A stretch of 64,000 nucleotides of DNA. It comes from Gautieria morchelliformis. Lineage: Eukaryota; Basidiomycota; Agaricomycetes; Gomphales; Gomphaceae. Shown piece by piece: positions 10,623-23,087 of this stretch. The notes beneath the pieces were generated by a model. The model ran no database searches. It was not told the DNA's origin and worked only from the letters and a program-made list of their open reading frames with translations. The stretch is from the NCBI GenBank assembly GCA_015179125.1, contig WHVA01000108.1:186001-250000 (forward strand). Direction: 5' to 3'. The first letter of the stretch is position 1. Every line of letters begins with the position of its first letter. Position numbers and translations under genes: made by a program.

Positions 10623-12001
10623 TCGGGATCCTGTTGATCAAATGAAGAAACTTTTGGTCAATAACCATGTGCTGCATTAATGGCTCAACCTGACTCGACT
10701 TGAATCCATAAATTACGAGTCAGCGACTTTACGCAGTAATTTCCTCGAGTCCGACTTGAGTTGTGACTCAGCAACTTACGTCATTCAAGCCCTCCCCAGT
10801 CCGGTACGCGTCAACAAGGGGGTCCGCGTCATGGCCTCCGCCGCAGTATTGAGACCCCACAAAGTACATCCTATGTCGTCAATGGATCTCAGAACGACAC
10901 CCAACCCTCTCCGTATTATAATGGATGTAAGCACTCACCGTCTGCACAGCCGACCACCAGCTCCTCGTAGCTCATAGCCACCGGGTTCTATTGGGCGTGG
11001 CGAGCCCAAAGAATTTCGTGGCGAGGATGCCCACTGGCAGGGACTGTCCACACGGGAGAAGCCGCCGCCGCCGCTCCCGCTGTTGTCGTGTGTCGCTAAC
11101 GCCGACCGACCACGCACCCGCCATCGGATTGATGGACGTCGAGAAGTCGGTAGCCCCTCCAGTTGCAGTCCCGTCGGGCTCCTCGTCAGCAACCGCCGCC
11201 GCCGCCACGCCGTCTTTTTCGTCCTCCGGAATATCACGCGTCGCGGCCCTTGTCCGCTTGTCGCCATGCGTCGACATGAATATCTAGATACACGCCAGTC
11301 ATCTCGGAACTCCATATCACACACACGAGAAAGAGAGGAGACATGACTCACCCTCCTATCCGCGCCCGCGCGCGAGCTGAACCGCGTCGCCGTCAGGACA
11401 CCCCTCCCCCTCGGGTCAACTGCACCGGTACGTCTGGCGTCTCGATAACCGCGGCGATGCGCAGCGGCGCGGTCCCGAACCGCGTCGCGAAGACCGCCCG
11501 TGTCCTCATGCGCGACGAGGCGGACAGCGGCGTGAGCGGCGTCGAAGGCTCCCGGGCTTCGATAGGCGCCCGAGCCCCGCAGTGCAACGATGTTGAGCGA
11601 CTGCTGGCGCGGCATTTTGGCGCTAGTGGAGCGGGAGAGGGAGAGGAGGTGGTGCGCGTGCGTGTGGGGGCAGGGACGGGGACGGGGGACGTGAGTCCGA
11701 GTGGGGTGGGCGACGCGTCGGAGGTGGGAGAGGCGACGATGGTGTGGGGCTCCATGGCGGCAGCGTTGGCTTCGGACCATTGCAGGTGGAGGATGACGTT
11801 TTTGGTCGCGCACTAAGCAGAGCTGGACGTCAACGCCGCTTATGTTCCTTAGTCATGACTAGGGGAGCACGCACCGTCATCTGGGTACATTCGCTGCGAA
11901 CCATCTTGTCGAAAGGTAACTTCAATGCAACCCTTACGGCGTGAACGGGAACTCACACGCACTGTAGCAAGTTGTTCGCGCCTGCGCCTACGTTGAATAT
12001 C
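10623..12001. other. Mixed sequence with a GC-rich, unresolved gene-like block (10935-11816)
   Basis: From 10935 to 11816 the GC content rises and several overlapping frames stay open on both strands, as GC-rich DNA does by chance. On the minus strand a GTGAGT donor near 11358-11353 and a CTAG acceptor near 11287 suggest an intron, with MSTHGDKRTRAATRDIPEDE just after it (11277 downward). I could not build a convincing gene from these pieces or name a family. Confidence 0.3.
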
Positions 12002-12391
12002 ATGGAGGATAACGTCGGGTCCCCGGCGCTAAACTCTGACAATTTGAACCGGGACACCATTTCTCGTTTATCTGAAGGCAGGTCCGTCAATCAGCGTGTT
12101 GAATCGACAATGTCCCTGCTCACCGATAGAGAATACGCATACGGCCCCGTCGATGGTCACACTCGCGACGCGCACCCTCTCTGGCCCCCGCCGATGTCGG
12201 CACACCAACATCTGTCCATCGCCTCACTTGTCAACAATTTCCAGTGCAGAGAGACAACAACGCAGTTGGAGGTTGTCTGCCGTCCCATCCAGCACACGAG
12301 CGCCTTGTCCACATCCAACAACGGCGTTCGATCCGCTAACAATCCGCTCATGCAAGGCTCTGCAACTGGTGCATCTTGGGATATTGGATGA
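12002..12391 (+). CDS. Small hypothetical ORF, 129 aa
   Basis: An ATG at 12002 opens 129 codons (first residues MEDNVGSPALNSDNLNRDTI). Composition is polar and ordinary, with no membrane helix, zinc motif or known domain. The frame is open a further ten codons upstream without another ATG. It ends just before a short gataat microsatellite (about 12393-12420). It may be a real small gene, an exon, or chance. Confidence 0.3.
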   Translation: MEDNVGSPALNSDNLNRDTISRLSEGRSVNQRVESTMSLLTDREYAYGPVDGHTRDAHPLWPPPMSAHQHLSIASLVNNFQCRETTTQLEVVCRPIQHTSALSTSNNGVRSANNPLMQGSATGASWDIG

Positions 12392-14926
12392 TGACTGATA
12401 ATGATAATGATAATGACGATTATACTTGGCTGTGACTGACGTCGCACGGCGTCTCTAAACTCATACCCGCATCCGACCTTGTGAGTTGTACGATCACGAC
12501 GGCACTTGACCCAGCACCTCTCACGCGCAGCGTACGATGACTGGGCTGGCGTGCCATGGACATACGAATGGAGCGGTCGGCGGCGTGAAGGCGGTTGCCC
12601 TTTGTTAGAGAATCAAGCGCGATGATAGCAGGTTCCAACTGCGTAAGGAGCTAATGTACAACGCAATAACCAATAAACCGTTTTTTGTAAATGACGTCAT
12701 GTTGACGTCGCTCGTATTCCAACACCCTTTTCCCCGTCTGTCACGGTCACATGTGCATCGCATGTTTTTTGGTGCATGCAAATAAGCGTCGACTAGTGTT
12801 TTGATGCTGTACGATTGAAGTCGTGGTGGCATGTCTAGTGTTCTGACTTGCGTGAAAAATGCTGATCAATGACGAATGGAATTATTGGAGTTAGAATAGG
12901 ATCGCTGTAAGGAAGCTGAAGCCCGTGCAGTTGTGATGATACGAATGTCATTTTGTGCTAGATAATGGCATATATGGGACGTAAGTCTAGACATGCTATA
13001 TAAGCGCAGGCTTATATCTTCTCGTAGCTACATCACGGTCTTCCGGTGCCTTTAGACAGTAAACCCTACCATTTATGTCGTGTGTGGTCCCTGAGCAGTA
13101 GGTGATTGTTATAGACGTATGTACCACTCGAACCTGATAACCATCACAATCAAAAGATTTCCTCCTTCATCGCTTGCTTCACGGATCCCACCATCCTGAT
13201 GATTCATTCGGCAGATTGTATATAGTGTATTGGTTGCTCACGCGGTGCACAGATGCCAGGTAAAGTAATGCAGACTAAGATCGTTTTGGCAACTGGCCGC
13301 GGGAAGTGTCTATCTGTGTAAACGGGTCGGGTGTTCCAGCCTTTATCTAGCGGGCATCATACCATATTCCCTGAGCGACCGCACTGTGCGGCCCCACGAG
13401 AGGACGTGGAGAACAGCCATGGTTAATGTAATATCATCTCCTTACAAATCATTTAACGACCGAATATCTCAAACCTCTTTAAAGTGTTCTTAATTGTGAC
13501 CCCACCAGTAGTGTTTCCAGCAGAGGATTGGAGCTCCAAGGCCACCTCAAGAAGAGAAGAAAAGAGAAGCTAAGAAGAGTCAGCGGAGGGACATATCACA
13601 GAAAATTTGTGGGTTCGTCAATGTAGTTCGAAGGCGGGAGGAATTTATCAACACATGATCGTAGAGATCAAGGTAAACTGAACTTTAGGAGAATTGCTTT
13701 GATGTCCTTGTTTTAGACCTCGCTTTTTCTACTGCATTTGGTCCTGTCGATGTGCCGCTTGACGGCGTCCTTGCGTGAATATTCGGATGTTCTCTTATCA
13801 CGTCCAACTCGGGACGTGTGTGCAATGGCCCATGTGTTTGTTTGTGATATGTTTCTTCGTGAGCCTTGACGCACGTCTCCAAGTTCCGGTATCCTCCCTC
13901 GCCACCTATACATTGCACGCGACGGGAGCATGTGCTATGAACGTGTGATACCCAGCGTGATAATCAGGGACACCTTGGGTCACACTGCGGACGTGTATAA
14001 CAGACTGACCATCGACGCAATGCGGGTGTATTGAGAGATAAGTGTTGGGGGCTGTCTTCGGCGGGAATGGTATGCGGACAAGCTAAAGACGTCATGGAAG
14101 GGGGACTGAGTGTCAGTGATGCTTCGGAGCTCGCTAGCCAAGCGACGGCCAGCAAGCTAAGCGGTAAGCAACGTTGTTCCGCTCCGGATGCGAGCCCGCA
14201 TGGTCAATGCGCGGAACGCTTGAAGTAATGCAGGGTGACCGCACGCTCATCGACTACCAGTATGACATTATAGCACCCTCGTACCTCACGTGCATACTGA
14301 TTCCTTGTCCTGCGACGCCCACCGCCTCAGCATCGCTATTACTTACGCTCTCTTCTCTTTTCAACGCACGCCCACGGCTCTAGCGTATACGCATGGCAAT
14401 TGAGCCCAATGTTTGCTTTCTGACCTCAGTATCATCCCATGCCATTCTCGCGGCTTGTACGTTCCTCCACCGCTGCCTTCAATTCCCTCCACCTCTTCCG
14501 AGTCCGTATCAATAGGCGATGCGGAATCCGTCGCGTTGCAGGACGCGAGGGTGTGCAAGCTTCGATTCAGGACTCCACAGACCGTCGTGCGCGATGGACT
14601 GTAAGCCAGGAGAGGGTTGCAACTTCTGAAACACTGTGGACATCCTGCCTTCCCGTGTGGTGCTGCCTGTCACAGAAGGTCAGCACCTTGAACGATCTTC
14701 GTGTGGAACGAAGGAGATATAATAGTCTGATACTCTACGATCTGTACAAGATCATCTGTCCTTATATACTAATTATGATGTTCCTATATTACCAATCCCT
14801 TCGAGCTGCTGTGCCGATGCGATGCCGGTGTACCAGCAACCCGGGGTCAAGAGCGATCTCGAACCTCCGGCTAAATGCGTGCCGGCTCTGCCTCGGCGGT
14901 GTCATCGTCCCGATTACTAACACTTC
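12392..14926. other. Intergenic sequence, no clear gene
   Basis: Begins with a short gataat microsatellite. The rest is of mixed composition with frequent stops. A 14413-14604 plus-strand frame has an ordinary composition and could be a terminal exon, but nothing confirms it. Confidence 0.4.
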
Positions 14927-15288
14927 GTATACCATCGTCACCATCCCTCACAGATCAGGTTCACTTCAGTATACCGACCTTACATAATTCACCGGTGCGT
15001 ACTAGTTACACCGCCACGTGTGATGGGTCGCAACCAAATCGAGGGTAATGGGGCACCGGGCGTGCGGCGCTGCCGGGTGCCGAGAATAGAAACGAAGATC
15101 GGAGCAGGCGCGCGCTTCTCGGGATCAGTGCTTGCAAGCTTCGGGGCTTCTGCTTCCCAAATTGATGCGTGTCTTGTGGCGTGGCGTGGCAGCGAAGTGG
15201 CCTGCGCGCTTGACGTGAATCGACCCTAAATGGGTATATCATCAATCTGATCCACGGTCGATCGATCACTTCGATCACATCGTCATAT
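14927..15288. repeat. 0.36-kb dispersed repeat, copy B (5' part)
   Basis: Matches 6327-6674 closely. The match stops exactly at the TAT before the CACTA terminus and resumes on the far side at 23117 (aaactgccat..), so the transposon split this copy. Confidence 0.88.
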
Positions 15289-15314
15289 CACCGCGTTTTG
15301 TGGGTTCAAATTTG
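15289..15314 (+). repeat. CACTA left terminal inverted repeat
   Basis: Begins CACCGCGTTTTGTGGGTTCA. It matches the right terminus over the first 12 bp perfectly and at most positions of the next 12. Between this end and the plus-strand start codon at 15786 the sequence is AT-rich and non-coding, with a promoter role expected but no clear TATA box identified. Confidence 0.85.
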
Positions 15315-15785
15315 CCGTCCAAATAGATGAGTCCAGCCGGGCATTTAGCGCCGTATTACAGTGTGATTACCCCAACACACCGAACACTCAGTAGATCCGC
15401 CCCCATATCTTTGGGCCAAAAATCCAAATATATCCAATGCTCTAGATACACTGTCTAACTCCCTCGTCAAGTATTTTAGCTCCCTGACATCTAATTAAGT
15501 TCGAAACATAGCTACGCTCGAGTACCAAATCTACTCGTCCATGTTTGCCCCAGTCCGCACACAGCTCATGATCACAGAGCAAATATATGCTCCGACCTAC
15601 ACCTAGGCGGCACTTATGCATTTTGAATACATTAGACTACCAGTCAGCACTTTCTATCAATTGGGCAACTCAAGCCAAGGTGACATACAGCGGTATATAC
15701 ACAAAACGCGTAAACATATAGTTACTGTCCACATATAGTAGTATCAATCCTAATTAAACACGTTGCGTCATTTACATCTAAACAA

Positions 15786-18008
15786 ATGAAAACGCGACCA
15801 CAAGCCACCACGCGCATTGGACTTTTTCTTCCCTACTATCATCCACCTCCTGTAATCCCCATGCCTGTAATATCGAAAGTTGCGCATGATCCATATACCA
15901 AGCCGCCTAAACATGTTGATGGTATCCTGCACACCAACTGGAAGTCACTTCCCTTTGAGGTTCGCAAGGCATACACGGAGAAGCCTGATGACTCCCCAAC
16001 CGATGAAGAAACCCAGGCCCCGGAACCCTTCGATAACGCCAGGAACAAGCGTAAGGCCACCAGCGATCTCGATAGCGATCTTGAAGTGATCATGAAGAAG
16101 GTGAAGGCGAAGGCCAGCCGTGCTAACAGAGCCATGCCTTGTAAGTGAGCATACATTTGTTGAAGATCACTCACCAAGTATCCGCTGTTTCAATTCTCAG
16201 ATCCTACTCCCGCAGCGAAAGGTAAGCATTTAATCATCTTCAGTATTTGATTCTCGTGATTGATGTTGCCCCAGAAAACCCTCACGGTGATAATGAGCAC
16301 ACGCGCGGAGGTCCTGGACAGGAACATCAAGGCACCGTCGGCGACCAGACGAGGCAAGTTAGGGTTATGCCATTGAGTCGTCATGAATGCTCACCACATA
16401 TGCAGGTCTGACTCCGTTGTACCTGACGATGTCCTGAGGTTCAGCACTGAGATATTCCTCCTGGAATAAGCTGATTTTCATAGGCATGGTCAATCTGATA
16501 TATCTCTGTCACAAGCTGCGAAGCAATACAATCATGGTACATCACATATAACGTTTACACAACAATTATGAGCTCACTTTGTTTCAGGAAACAGGCAAGA
16601 AAAAGTGATGCCGTCTCATGGCAGAGCAATGGGAGGAAGCTCCCGAGGACGCTCCTTGAAGAGAGTGAGTGGACGCGATGGAGGCGGCGGATTTGTAACG
16701 ATTGCGAGGGATGACAGGATTAAATCCTTTCTGTCCACTAAACATAATCAACTCTCACCTGGGGAACATAAACTCAAAAAGCTGTTGCAGGTTAGCTTTC
16801 GGTATCACGCAATAGATTATGAACTTACATATCTAATAGGAGCTAGTCCGTGATTTCTTCAAGGAAATCACAGGCATTGTCACGACTCATAAGCGAACCA
16901 AGCCTGAAGTCCCGCTTCCTGGGCCTCACGATGCAAATACCGTGGCACGCTTGAGCTCTAGCGGCGAACCATTCCTCGACCCCCGTTTCGACCAAGATGT
17001 CACGCATCCTGCTAATAAACTGATATTCAATAAGACTGTTGATTTGGCAGTACAGTCGCTCAATGTCAGTGTTCCTGGTGCATCTAAAGACCAATAGTAC
17101 TCACAATAAGCTAGGAATTTCCCCCTGATATTGTTCTCGAGATGTATGAAGACATCCCTGTCAACCGGGACTTACTCTATCACTTGGTCAAGACGACATT
17201 TCGAGGCTACTGTACAAAATATCAAAGTCAAAATAATGAGGCCAAAGAGAGAATGGGACGAATGAACCGTAAGGTGGGCCGTCACAGGGCCCGGCAAGTG
17301 GAAGTGCGCCAATTTTCCTAGTATGCACGGACACCGATTAATATGATCCACAGAAACTTAAGGCACGGATGTCAGCAGTGCCGAGGTTCATTGTGAATTA
17401 CCATTTTGATCCACGGCCCATGCTTCATATGGATTGGATGTCCGAAGAGGATAGCGAGCCTGAAGGCATTTTGCTGTGTGAAACTGAAGCAGATCGTCAG
17501 GGGAAAAGGGACGAATGGAGGACTGAGATGCTGCAGAGACTAGGATTCATGGGGAATAGTGATGCTCACGACGACATTGGTATTTTGGAGGTGATAGAAC
17601 CTAAGTGGCGGATACTAATTGTGAGTGCACAACAGTGGTGGTATTCGGTTTATTGATAACCAAATCATGTGATAGGTGACTGAAATAATGCATGAGCTTA
17701 GCAGGATCCACAGGCTCGGTTTGACCGAAACAGAAAGACGTGCCTTTAAATACAAACGTGTCAAGAACTCTGGACGAATGACCGACAAGCCAGCATTGAC
17801 GATCCCGCCCCCCTTTATGACCGACCCAGATTGGAGGGAGGAGAAGCTCAAGTGTCCCCAATACAGTGAATATGTGAGTATGTGGCCTACAGATGGGAAC
17901 AACCCACCCGGCATCAGTCTCTACCAGCAATTTGTACCGAAGGACACTCTTGATGAGGTGGTGGATGATGATGATGATGGGTATGAGGGTGAGATGGAGG
18001 ATGCTTAA
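15786..18008 (+). CDS. CACTA companion gene, unknown function, about ten exons
   Basis: ATG at 15786. Exon 1 (15786-16140) is basic and ends at GTAAGT. Later exons supported by splice sites and continuous frame include 17354-17620 (contains FIVNYHFDPRPMLHMDW) and 17676-18008, which ends in an acidic tail (VVDDDDDGYEG) and a TAA. Between them are exons with TTFRGYCTKYQ and DFFKEITGIV; introns are about 45-60 nt, and one donor near 16350 may be GC. The product would be roughly 450 residues, soluble, with no signal peptide. It resembles uncharacterised Agaricomycete proteins with an acidic 'W(M/S)SEE' segment; I know of no function. Its place inside the TIRs, convergent with the transposase, suggests a TnpA-like helper, but no DNA-binding motif is visible. 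Confidence 0.65.
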
Positions 18009-18184
18009 CACGATAGACTTCTAGACCCGCATTATCGTTATTCTTGGAGCGCTTTTTTACCATTGCTGTATCGCTGTATTTGCTTTGTTGTGCACACTCT
18101 CATTCTGTTCCTGAAATAGAGGAAATTGGGTTTGTTACATGGCTACACATGTGTATATCGTTAGAGATCAAGAGACGATCGCAC

Positions 18185-21100
18185 TCATCTAACCACATGT
18201 GGAATGAGGTCAGCAAAATTGATCTCCTCAGGAAAACATGTACGTACTTTATCCAGGGTTATCGTGATCCATTGAGGTGGATCGGTCCGAGGTAAGATTC
18301 CCCGTGCAAGATGGCAGACAATTTTTTCAAATAGTATGACCGCATACCTGGCATCAAATTCAGCTTCAACATCGCGAGCATGGAATTGCACATCGAGTTC
18401 AGGACTGCGAAAAAATTGATGAGCTAAAACACCTTTGGATCAGGAATCCAACTGACAAATCTGCCCACACATCGGTTTCTAGCGGACAATCTTGAAGTGT
18501 TTTGAACCACCTGATTTCAGCGAAGAGAAATGGAGGATAGCCTGGCTGCAGGTGCTCAAAAATAGAGGTAATTTCCCCGTACAACGACTTGTCATTAAGT
18601 TGTGCCTTAACCAGAGACGCATTGCTGGCACGAGTCTCAGAATTGTGGGGGGCAGTTGTGTACCGCCGTCCATTCAGAATGACATAGCGATAATACGTGG
18701 CGCGAGAGGTGAGATAGTGAGCTGATGGGGGTGCTGACATATCCAATGGGAGATACAGGGGTGAGGCCCCTCCGATATCTTTGTAGTGTGCTAGCAATGC
18801 ACGATCTGCAGTTCGAGGGGTAACTTTGAGCTGTGCGATGACAGGTCCTCGAATCAAATCCGAATGTAGGGACGCTGTTGTTATTAGCTGGTAAGTACCG
18901 TGTTGATGAGTGAGCTCGTACCATCCATCAACGCATCCTCCCTCGCCGCAGCCACAGCTTCAACAGTACCTCGGGCCTCTGTCGGATTCTTGATTAGATG
19001 GCCAGCTACCCAACGTTCATTCATCGTTTCTGATTCAGCTATCAAGCGCAACTGTTCAACATGTGTTTTGGGGTGAGTACCTCAAATAAGTCACCGCAAT
19101 GAACGCGTACCATTTCATGAAGCTGAACATCTCGTCCCCACTCACGCATCATGCTCACCTCTAATTGACCACCGCCCCAGTTATTACTCTGGAAGCTTTT
19201 CAAGAGTTTGTTCAGGCGTTCCCCGAGGAAGCACCAAAAACCATATACTGGGCCGTAGTCATGAATTTGAGCGGGGAGATGCACGAGGAAGTGGTGGTTG
19301 GGTTTCATCTTCTCGATGCCATACCTCTGTCTGGAGAGTCAGACCTAGCTGCAAGTGGATCAAAAACAACATATTGACCTTTTTGAAGCCCATTAAATAT
19401 TCCTGCACCAACCCTTCTGCGCGTCGCACATCCTTGTGCGTTATTTCGTACTGTGTATAGATCTTGGTTGCGGCTCCTAATTTGAGAAAGAGAAAATCAT
19501 CCCCAGGATGCATGCGCAATTCGGCTGCCTTAGGGGGTTCAACTAATTTTTTATTCCGAACGGTTGATGCCTGTGACCCTACAGATTGACATCAATATAG
19601 AGCCATCAATAATAATGAGATTACATTTAGGGGCGGTGCCTTCTTGGTGGGCTAGATACACGTCACCGTGTTTCTTCTGCCATTCATCATAGCGCCTTGA
19701 AAATGTTTCATTCGCTTGTTGAAATTCCTTGTGAGCTCCCGGTAGGGAGGCTTCCCATACAAATGGAATCTCATAAAATACGGTGTAAGCACACATGACA
19801 GATAAGCATGATGGATAAGAAATATGTGAGAAAGTACTCACCAGGGCAGGCAAAAAGACGCACCCTAGGCCCTTGTATGTGTCGGCAGATAAACTTCCAC
19901 CTGCCGGCTCTCCAACCTGCCTCGCCGGTCGACCTACAAATGATGGTATCTCAAACTGCACACCATAGTCATCAATGCGAATCATTATATGGTAGATTAT
20001 GACAAATTACCGAATTTAGAAGTTCATGAACCAGATCAAGCTCTCGTTTGTTTTTTTGAGTTTTTGCTCGAAGGGCTTTCCCCTGTATCCATATAGAATA
20101 CCAGTGATTCTTCAATACACCTAAACAATAAGTACTAAATAGTTCTGACAACTTGAGGTACAGCAATACGTACCTATTAGCAAGTTGTGCATTGGATCGA
20201 TCACCGTCATCCTAATCGGATCGAAATACTTGAGCCGGGCAAATTCAAACCACCTCGTCCCATACTTAGAGAAGAAGTCTTCACGCTCAGAATCTGTATC
20301 CAAGGTGGCGTATTTGTACGCCTGCCTAATATGTGTTTTAGTATCGCGCTCGTGATATCCTGTGATGTATCATAGCACCCTGCATGAACCAGAAACAAGC
20401 ACATACTCACCATCACACAATGCCTCATCTGAGAACAGATCTTCTTTCGGGACCTGACAGCGTGTGCATGGCAGTTGATTGTGACCCTTGTCAGCTGACC
20501 CACACATCTTGACTGCTGCCGGGTGATCACAAACGAGAGCGATGCAAACAACGCGCACTAGGCGACCTGGTGTGGCATGAGTACAGATAAACTATATGAG
20601 ATGTCACTTACCATTAGGAAACCGAGGAGTTTTTATTATAACACCATGGGTATACAGTCGGAGCAACTCGTCGACCACGAACTTCACCTGGTGCTGAAGT
20701 TGGTCGGCTGTAGGTTCAGTCGGCCCGGCAGTGAATGTCAGGATGAACATATTCTCGACGTGGTATCTGGAGACCCTATTTTAGCACAATCAAGAAATAT
20801 CAAAAAAATTTACTTTATTTCACATGGCAGATTTGCCAAGGCCATAGAAACTACGCCTGATGAGTGACTTGGGGAGAAATCGCCACGGCGGGCCTGGAAC
20901 CTATATCACATTGAGAAGCCTGCATAAAATTTTTGATAACAGTAGAGAATACAGCGTACCAGTCAAGGCCACAAGTCACCCCAATATGTAACTCGTCGTC
21001 CTTACGAGGCCCAAAAAAGAGGTTCCCATCAGCATCGCGTATCGTCTTCCAGATGTTACCGTGCCAAATGGCCTTGTATGTGCCTTCTGTGGCTGGCTGC

Positions 21101-22448
21101 TCACGGCAGGCATCGAGTTGGTCTTCCATTCCTGGACGTGCAAGTAATTCGCTAAGAAGGTCTTTGAGAGAAGCGAAGGGCACGACAACTTTAGGCTTGA
21201 CAGGCTTCTTCACGCTTGGTCGTTTGTCTGGACCAAGGTCAAAATACGAGGAGGATATTTGGTGGTAGAGCCACGTTTGGCATTGAGAACACATGGCTTC
21301 TTCCTCGGATTTGGGAACAGCCACTGGTTTCCCGGACACAGTGCGACACTTGGGGCAAACTATTAAGAGGGTGAAACGATCAGTGAGTCCTAGATGGGTG
21401 AACACAGTCCCTAGCGTAGTCGGCATGCGGTTCTCCTCAGATATCCAGCCGACTAAAATGAAGACCATGCGCAAACTCCACAATAATATCCCGCAGGCGC
21501 GGAATGACAGGTGGTGTTTAGTATGAAGAAAAGCTATAAGGAGCAAAATTATACGGATATACCAATGTTCGTTGGATGCTGAGAACGAGTCCATTGTGTT
21601 GAGGACAGGAGCTGAACTTGCCAGTGGCCAGGGGTCGGCCTTGACCTTCCCTGGCTCTGCACCACTAGATGGTGATTGCGATGATGCCGTGTCGGATTTT
21701 GCGTGCTGTTGAGAGTCTGCGTGTGAAAGAGATTCGACGTCAGAGTTCGACGCTGCTGGAGATGCCATGGGGTTCTTGGCATATATCCAGATATCATCAT
21801 CAGGAAGATCACGCGAGGGTTCATCCTCTTCATCCTCAAACACAGTGTTAAGTTCCATGGCCGGCAAGTTGGGGTCTTGTGCGCCCGAGTAACCAGAAGC
21901 CAGGGTCTCCATCGGTGCTTCTTCGCCAGCACTCTCATGGACACAATTGCCAATATCCACGTCCTGAAGAAGTGTAAAATTAGCGTATTTCTAGGTATTT
22001 GATGCAAACTAGAATGTACCATTAGTCCGTCTGAATCAAATTTCGACTCGGCTTGGGAGACCTCAGGGACCAGTTGCGCTTCATCATCTAAATCGAACAT
22101 GCCCGTATAAGTACAATATGAGACAGATGAAAGGAGAAACTTACAGTCCTCATCTTCTTGGAGATGAGTGTTGAGTTGGGATGGCCCTGCGACCTGTGAT
22201 CCACCGGTGTGAAGTGCACGTTTGACAGATATAGCCCCTCTGCCTCTGCCTCTCCCTCTAGTATATTTCTCCACTGGTGAGATCCGACGGTTCTCTCGAC
22301 GGCTAATGGGCAGAGTTAGTTGCTTCTCTGCATGTTTCCGCTTCTGGCGCTGTGTGACGAAACAGCCATCCTGATCCTTGTCGGGGAATGCACGACATTC
22401 GACACATGTGCACAATACGCGGCGGACAGACGAAGACCCCTGAGGCAT
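18185..22448 (-). CDS. Tnp2-like CACTA transposase, multi-exon
   Basis: Starts at ATG 22448 with a CTCVEC cysteine motif and a basic region, then an acidic linker. Two hydrophobic helices and a CPKC...CSQC zinc motif (about 21380-21290) precede the catalytic core. Core blocks in order: GVTCGLDWY (about 20960), SPSHSSGVVSMALANLP (about 20870), ALVCDHPAAVKMCG (about 20520), FDPIRMTVIDPMHNLL (about 20200), VGEPAGGSLSADTYKGLG (about 19900), HDYGPVYGFWCFLGERLN (about 19250), and a C-terminal domain with YVILNGRRYTT (about 18680). These are landmarks of the Tnp2-type transposase family common in Agaricomycetes. Introns are about 50 nt with GTRNGT/YAG borders, and no stop was found inside the exons I joined, so it may be functional. 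The exact 3' end (18185) is the least certain. Confidence 0.8.
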
Positions 22449-22627
22449 ATACTATAAGTTGGTATATGATGGCTGTCTCGCCAAAGCTAGCAGTACTCAC
22501 CTGTCGATGGGCGGCAGCGACATGGAAATGTCGCTGTGACATGCTCACAAGCTGCAGGCCGGCTTGATCGAGTGGCGACGCAGGGGATGGTGGCAAGAGG
22601 CAAAGAGAGACGTTATATAAGACCCGT

Positions 22628-22676
22628 ACTTCGTACGGTTTAAGCAGAGTTTAGTACTGCTTAAACCGTACGAAGT
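22628..22676. repeat. Perfect 20-bp palindrome with 9-nt loop
   Basis: Arms acttcgtacggtttaagcag (22628-22647) and their exact complement (22657-22676) enclose agtttagta. It lies about 180 bp upstream of the transposase start codon, inside the CACTA element, so it could be a transposase-binding or regulatory site. Confidence 0.85.
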
Positions 22677-22743
22677 TAGTATAGTAGTACGTGCGTTGAG
22701 TAGTATGATCTCTTTATATGGACTGGCGTTTGTTTTGATGCGA

Positions 22744-22982
22744 TCGAACAAACAATAGAGTAGTCGCCTAGATACAGTTGGATAGCGTGGGTGTCAGTTA
22801 TTCTCGGGTTCGAATGCCCGGTCTAGATCCATCTGGTCGATGCCTTACAGAAGCAGGCCGAGGCACTCGAACAAACAATAGAGCAGTCGGCTAGATACAG
22901 TTGGATAACGTACGTATCAGTTATTCTCGGTTCGAATGGCCGGTCTAGATGCATCAGGTGGATCCCTTTCGGAAGCAATCAT
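22744..22982 (+). repeat. Two tandem 123-bp units with tRNA-like promoter boxes
   Basis: Unit 1 (22744-22866) and unit 2 (22867 to about 22982) share tcgaacaaacaatagag, tagatacagttggata and ggttcgaatg. The last resembles a tRNA/SINE B box (GGTTCGAATCC) and the middle one an A box, about 40 bp apart. Neither folds into a proper tRNA: the base after the T loop cannot pair. Likely decayed tRNA-derived units. Confidence 0.65.
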
Positions 22983-23087
22983 AGCCTGCGAATAGATGCC
23001 ATATGCGAAGGTCTGGTAGGGTAAATATACATGCACGTCAGCCGGCAGCTTATGGCCGGCCACATCGACTAATATTTACTTTCAAAC

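Noticed and set aside
10935..11813. 292-codon minus-strand ORF
   Set aside because: Arg/Pro/His-rich text in GC-rich DNA where all frames stay open; no domain, and it would read through a good splice donor. Treated as unresolved.
22780..22825. Functional tRNA gene
   Set aside because: A- and B-box-like motifs are present, but the T stem cannot form and no acceptor stem pairs; kept only as a tRNA-like repeat.
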